From assembly GCA_036526135.1 (NCBI GenBank), contig DATCZA010000027.1, positions 1 to 8,361 on the forward strand: 8,361 nt of DNA. The letters run 5' to 3'. Source of the stretch: UBA2965 sp036526135. GTDB lineage: Bacteria; Pseudomonadota; Gammaproteobacteria; Pseudomonadales; Azotimanducaceae. Made by a program: the position numbers and the translations under genes. The stretch's first letter is position 1, and every line of letters starts with the position of its first letter. Below the pieces are notes generated by a model. It searched no databases, had not been told where the DNA came from, and saw only the letters and a list, made by a program, of their open reading frames with translations. Positions 6,959 to 8,361 of this stretch are shown piece by piece.

Positions 6959-7425
6959 GACGTCTGTCCACGTGCGGCAGCGGCGCGCTCGATGGCGCGG
7001 ATGATTCGCGGGTGCGCGCCGCAGCGGCACAGGTGGCCGTTCAGCGCCTCGACTATCTCGGCCCGGGTCGGGTCCGGCCGTTTGCTCAGCAGCGCCTTGG
7101 CAGCCAGGATGATGCCGGCGGTGCAGTAGCCGCACTGGGCAGCGTTCTCGTCGATGAATGCCTGCTGGATTGCGTCCGGCTGGCCGTCCCGGGACAGGGA
7201 CTCGAGCGTCTCGATACAACGCCCGCTGATACTTTCCAGCGACGCCGTGCAGCTATGGATCGGCTCCCCGTCGGCCAGCACCGTGCAGCTGCCGCACTGC
7301 TCCGCGCCGCAGCCGAGCTTCGCGCCCATCAGGCCGAGATCGTTGCGCAGCACGAAGATGAGAGGCGTGCCCGGATCCGCGTCGCTGGTGAAGGCCTTGC
7401 CGTTTACGGTAAGAGTCGTGGCCAC
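6955..7425 (-). CDS. [2Fe-2S] small subunit of the molybdenum hydroxylase (IorA-like)
   Basis: This is the electron-transfer subunit of the xanthine dehydrogenase family, about 156 residues and the usual size for IorA/CoxS proteins. Numbered from the upstream TTG at 7434, the N-terminal plant-type cluster ligands are C42, C47, C50 and C62 (CGAEQCGSC then SC). The C-terminal helical-domain cluster ligands are C101, C104, C136 and C138 (CGYC and CRC), so all eight cysteines are present. The start is uncertain. The GTG at 7425 has CAGG about 9 nt upstream and gives the usual N terminus MATTLTVNG. The TTG at 7434 lies immediately after that AGG and would have no spacer. The stop overlaps the next ATG by 4 bp. 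It is the first gene of the minus-strand string and faces the SDR gene across a short divergent gap. No FAD (CoxM-like) subunit gene is adjacent, which fits a two-subunit enzyme passing electrons to an acceptor other than NAD. Confidence 0.93.
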   Translation of the reverse strand: MATTLTVNGKAFTSDADPGTPLIFVLRNDLGLMGAKLGCGAEQCGSCTVLADGEPIHSCTASLESISGRCIETLESLSRDGQPDAIQQAFIDENAAQCGYCTAGIILAAKALLSKRPDPTRAEIVEALNGHLCRCGAHPRIIRAIERAAAARGQTS

Positions 7426-7506
7426 GTTCGGCAACCTGCAGGGGTTTTCAGAATTATGCCAGCTGTCGCCATCGTTGCTCGCGAGGATCGCCGGTAGTGA
7501 ACGGTG

Positions 7507-7518
7507 AGCACAAGTGCT
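7507..7518. promoter_or_regulatory. Palindrome in the divergent gap, candidate operator
   Basis: AGCAC-AA-GTGCT is a perfect 5-bp inverted repeat with a 2-bp centre. One pair further out also matches (T at 7505, A at 7520). It lies 50 bp upstream of the SDR start and about 80 bp upstream of the [2Fe-2S] subunit start. From here one bound dimer could control both divergent transcripts. No clear -35/-10 pair is visible on either strand in this gap; CATAAT on the minus strand (plus 7453-7458) is the only -10-like hexamer. Confidence 0.35.
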
Positions 7519-7556
7519 AACTTGCCTCGTTTAATCAACGCTGGGGATAGACCAAC

Positions 7557-8336
7557 ATGCCAGAAGAGTTTCCTTTGCCGAACTTCAACACGGATCTCAG
7601 CGGGGAAGTGGCTCTGGTGACGGGCACGACGTCCGGGCTCGGCCGTCGCTTCGCCCTGGTGCTCGCCAAATGCGGCGCCAAAGTGGCGCTCACCGGCAGG
7701 CGCGTAGAGCGCTTTGCCGACCTGGAAGCAGAAATAAAGGCCTTCGGCGGGGAGTGTTTTTCCACGCGGTTGGACATGACCGATGCGCAGGACGCCATCG
7801 ACGTCGTCGGACGGGTGGAGGAAGCGCTCGGCACCGTGACGATACTCGTGAACAACGCCGGCATACCGGATGCCCAGCGTGCGCACAAGATGAGCCTGGA
7901 TCTGATCAACGCCGTGATCGATACGAACCTGCGGGGTCCGTACATACTTTCCTGCGAGGTGGCGCGTCGACTCATCGACGCCAAGCGTCCCGGCCGCATG
8001 GTCAACATCAGCTCCGTGGGCGGGTTTCGCTACGACGGTAACGGGGCTGCCCTTTACTCCATTACCAAATCGGCCATCGCGCGCATGAGCGAGTGCCTGG
8101 CCGTGGAGTGGTCTCGATTCAACATCAACGTCAACTGCATCGCGCCGGGCGCTTTCAGGTCGGAGATGATGGACGGGATGATGGAGCGGATGGGCGACTT
8201 CTCCGGCAGCTTCCCGCGCAAGCGGCTGTGCGATCCGGCTCAGCTGGACAGCACCCTGCTTTATCTGTGCGCGCCGTCATCGGAGTGCGTCACCGGCACC
8301 ATCATCAAGGTGGACGACGGCCAGGGCTCGCGCTGA
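7557..8336 (+). CDS. Short-chain dehydrogenase/reductase (classical SDR), probably NADP(H)-preferring
   Basis: This is a complete 259-residue classical SDR with a Rossmann fold, a family that interconverts alcohols and ketones with NAD(P)(H). The cofactor motif TGTTSGLG is at 22-29, NNAG at 99-102, and the catalytic tetrad is N124 (TNLRG), S153 (NISSVGG), Y167 and K171 (YSITK). The PG motif after strand six is at 197-198. The second strand ends ALTGRR (44-49) with arginines rather than an acidic residue, which usually favours NADP(H). The ATG at 7557 has GGGGA (7543-7547) 9 nt upstream. The gene is divergent from the molybdenum hydroxylase operon and probably shares its control region. It could oxidise a hydroxyl made by the P450 or act as a ketoreductase; the substrate cannot be told from sequence. 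Confidence 0.95.
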   Translation: MPEEFPLPNFNTDLSGEVALVTGTTSGLGRRFALVLAKCGAKVALTGRRVERFADLEAEIKAFGGECFSTRLDMTDAQDAIDVVGRVEEALGTVTILVNNAGIPDAQRAHKMSLDLINAVIDTNLRGPYILSCEVARRLIDAKRPGRMVNISSVGGFRYDGNGAALYSITKSAIARMSECLAVEWSRFNINVNCIAPGAFRSEMMDGMMERMGDFSGSFPRKRLCDPAQLDSTLLYLCAPSSECVTGTIIKVDDGQGSR

Positions 8337-8337
8337 C

Positions 8338-8359
8338 CGGATCGCTTCGCTATCGGGGC
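8338..8359 (+). other. Imperfect hairpin after the SDR gene, at the window end
   Basis: Just after the SDR stop, an imperfect stem (about CCGGATCGC/GCTATCGGG around a TTC loop, two mismatched pairs) can form. The window ends before any T-tract could be seen, so a terminator cannot be confirmed. Confidence 0.2.
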
Positions 8360-8361
8360 CG

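Noticed and set aside
5639..7129. 496-codon open frame on the plus strand opposite the molybdopterin and [2Fe-2S] subunit genes
   Set aside because: It crosses the boundary of two well-supported antisense genes and has no family motif, so it is a compositional artefact.
6959..7219. 87-residue N-terminal extension of the molybdopterin subunit
   Set aside because: It is Arg/Pro/Gly-rich, overlaps the [2Fe-2S] gene in a different frame and has no motif. The ATGA overlap start at 6958 is standard for this operon type.

Overview
The window is GC-rich (judged by eye, clearly above 60 percent) and densely coded. It has short gaps, operon-like gene strings and no tRNA, rRNA, insertion sequence or CRISPR array. 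Base composition and gene families suggest a high-GC, aerobic heterotrophic proteobacterium or a metagenome contig from one; nothing here fixes the genus. Almost every complete gene encodes a redox or small-molecule enzyme: a cytochrome P450, a VOC-fold metalloprotein, a flavoprotein resembling 3-ketosteroid Delta1-dehydrogenase (KstD), a nitroreductase-family flavoprotein, a two-subunit molybdenum hydroxylase and an SDR dehydrogenase. This looks like part of a catabolic cluster for a hydrophobic cyclic compound (steroid, terpenoid or N-heterocycle type). The substrate cannot be read from sequence alone.

Layout. Bases 2-337 (+) hold the 3' end of an unidentified gene cut by the window edge. 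It converges on a P450 gene (357-1679, -). A 177-bp divergent gap with promoter-like and palindromic sequences separates the P450 from a VOC-family gene (1857-2357, +). The VOC gene converges, over 26 bp with a small GC-rich hairpin, on the end of a long minus-strand gene string. Read 5' to 3' on the minus strand, that string is: a [2Fe-2S] subunit (7425-6955), a molybdopterin-binding subunit (6958-4838, ATGA overlap), a nitroreductase (4754-4035) after an 83-bp gap, and a KstD-like FAD dehydrogenase (4018-2384) after 16 bp. A 131-bp gap containing a palindrome separates this string from a divergent SDR gene (7557-8336, +). The window ends 25 bp later.

How the genes may work together (inference). 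The P450 and the molybdenum hydroxylase would insert oxygen, by monooxygenation and by water-derived hydroxylation respectively. The SDR would oxidise or reduce alcohol and ketone groups. The KstD-like flavoprotein would desaturate a ring next to a carbonyl. The nitroreductase-family protein would carry out a further flavin-dependent redox step, and the VOC protein a metal-dependent isomerisation, epimerisation or lyase step. No regulator, transporter, P450 redox partner or molybdenum-cofactor insertion factor lies in the window, so these must be elsewhere.

Several starts were moved from the longest open frame. The flavoprotein starts at 4018 (strong GGAGG), the nitroreductase at 4754 (AGGAA), the molybdopterin subunit at 6958 (ATGA overlap), and the [2Fe-2S] subunit probably at the GTG at 7425.
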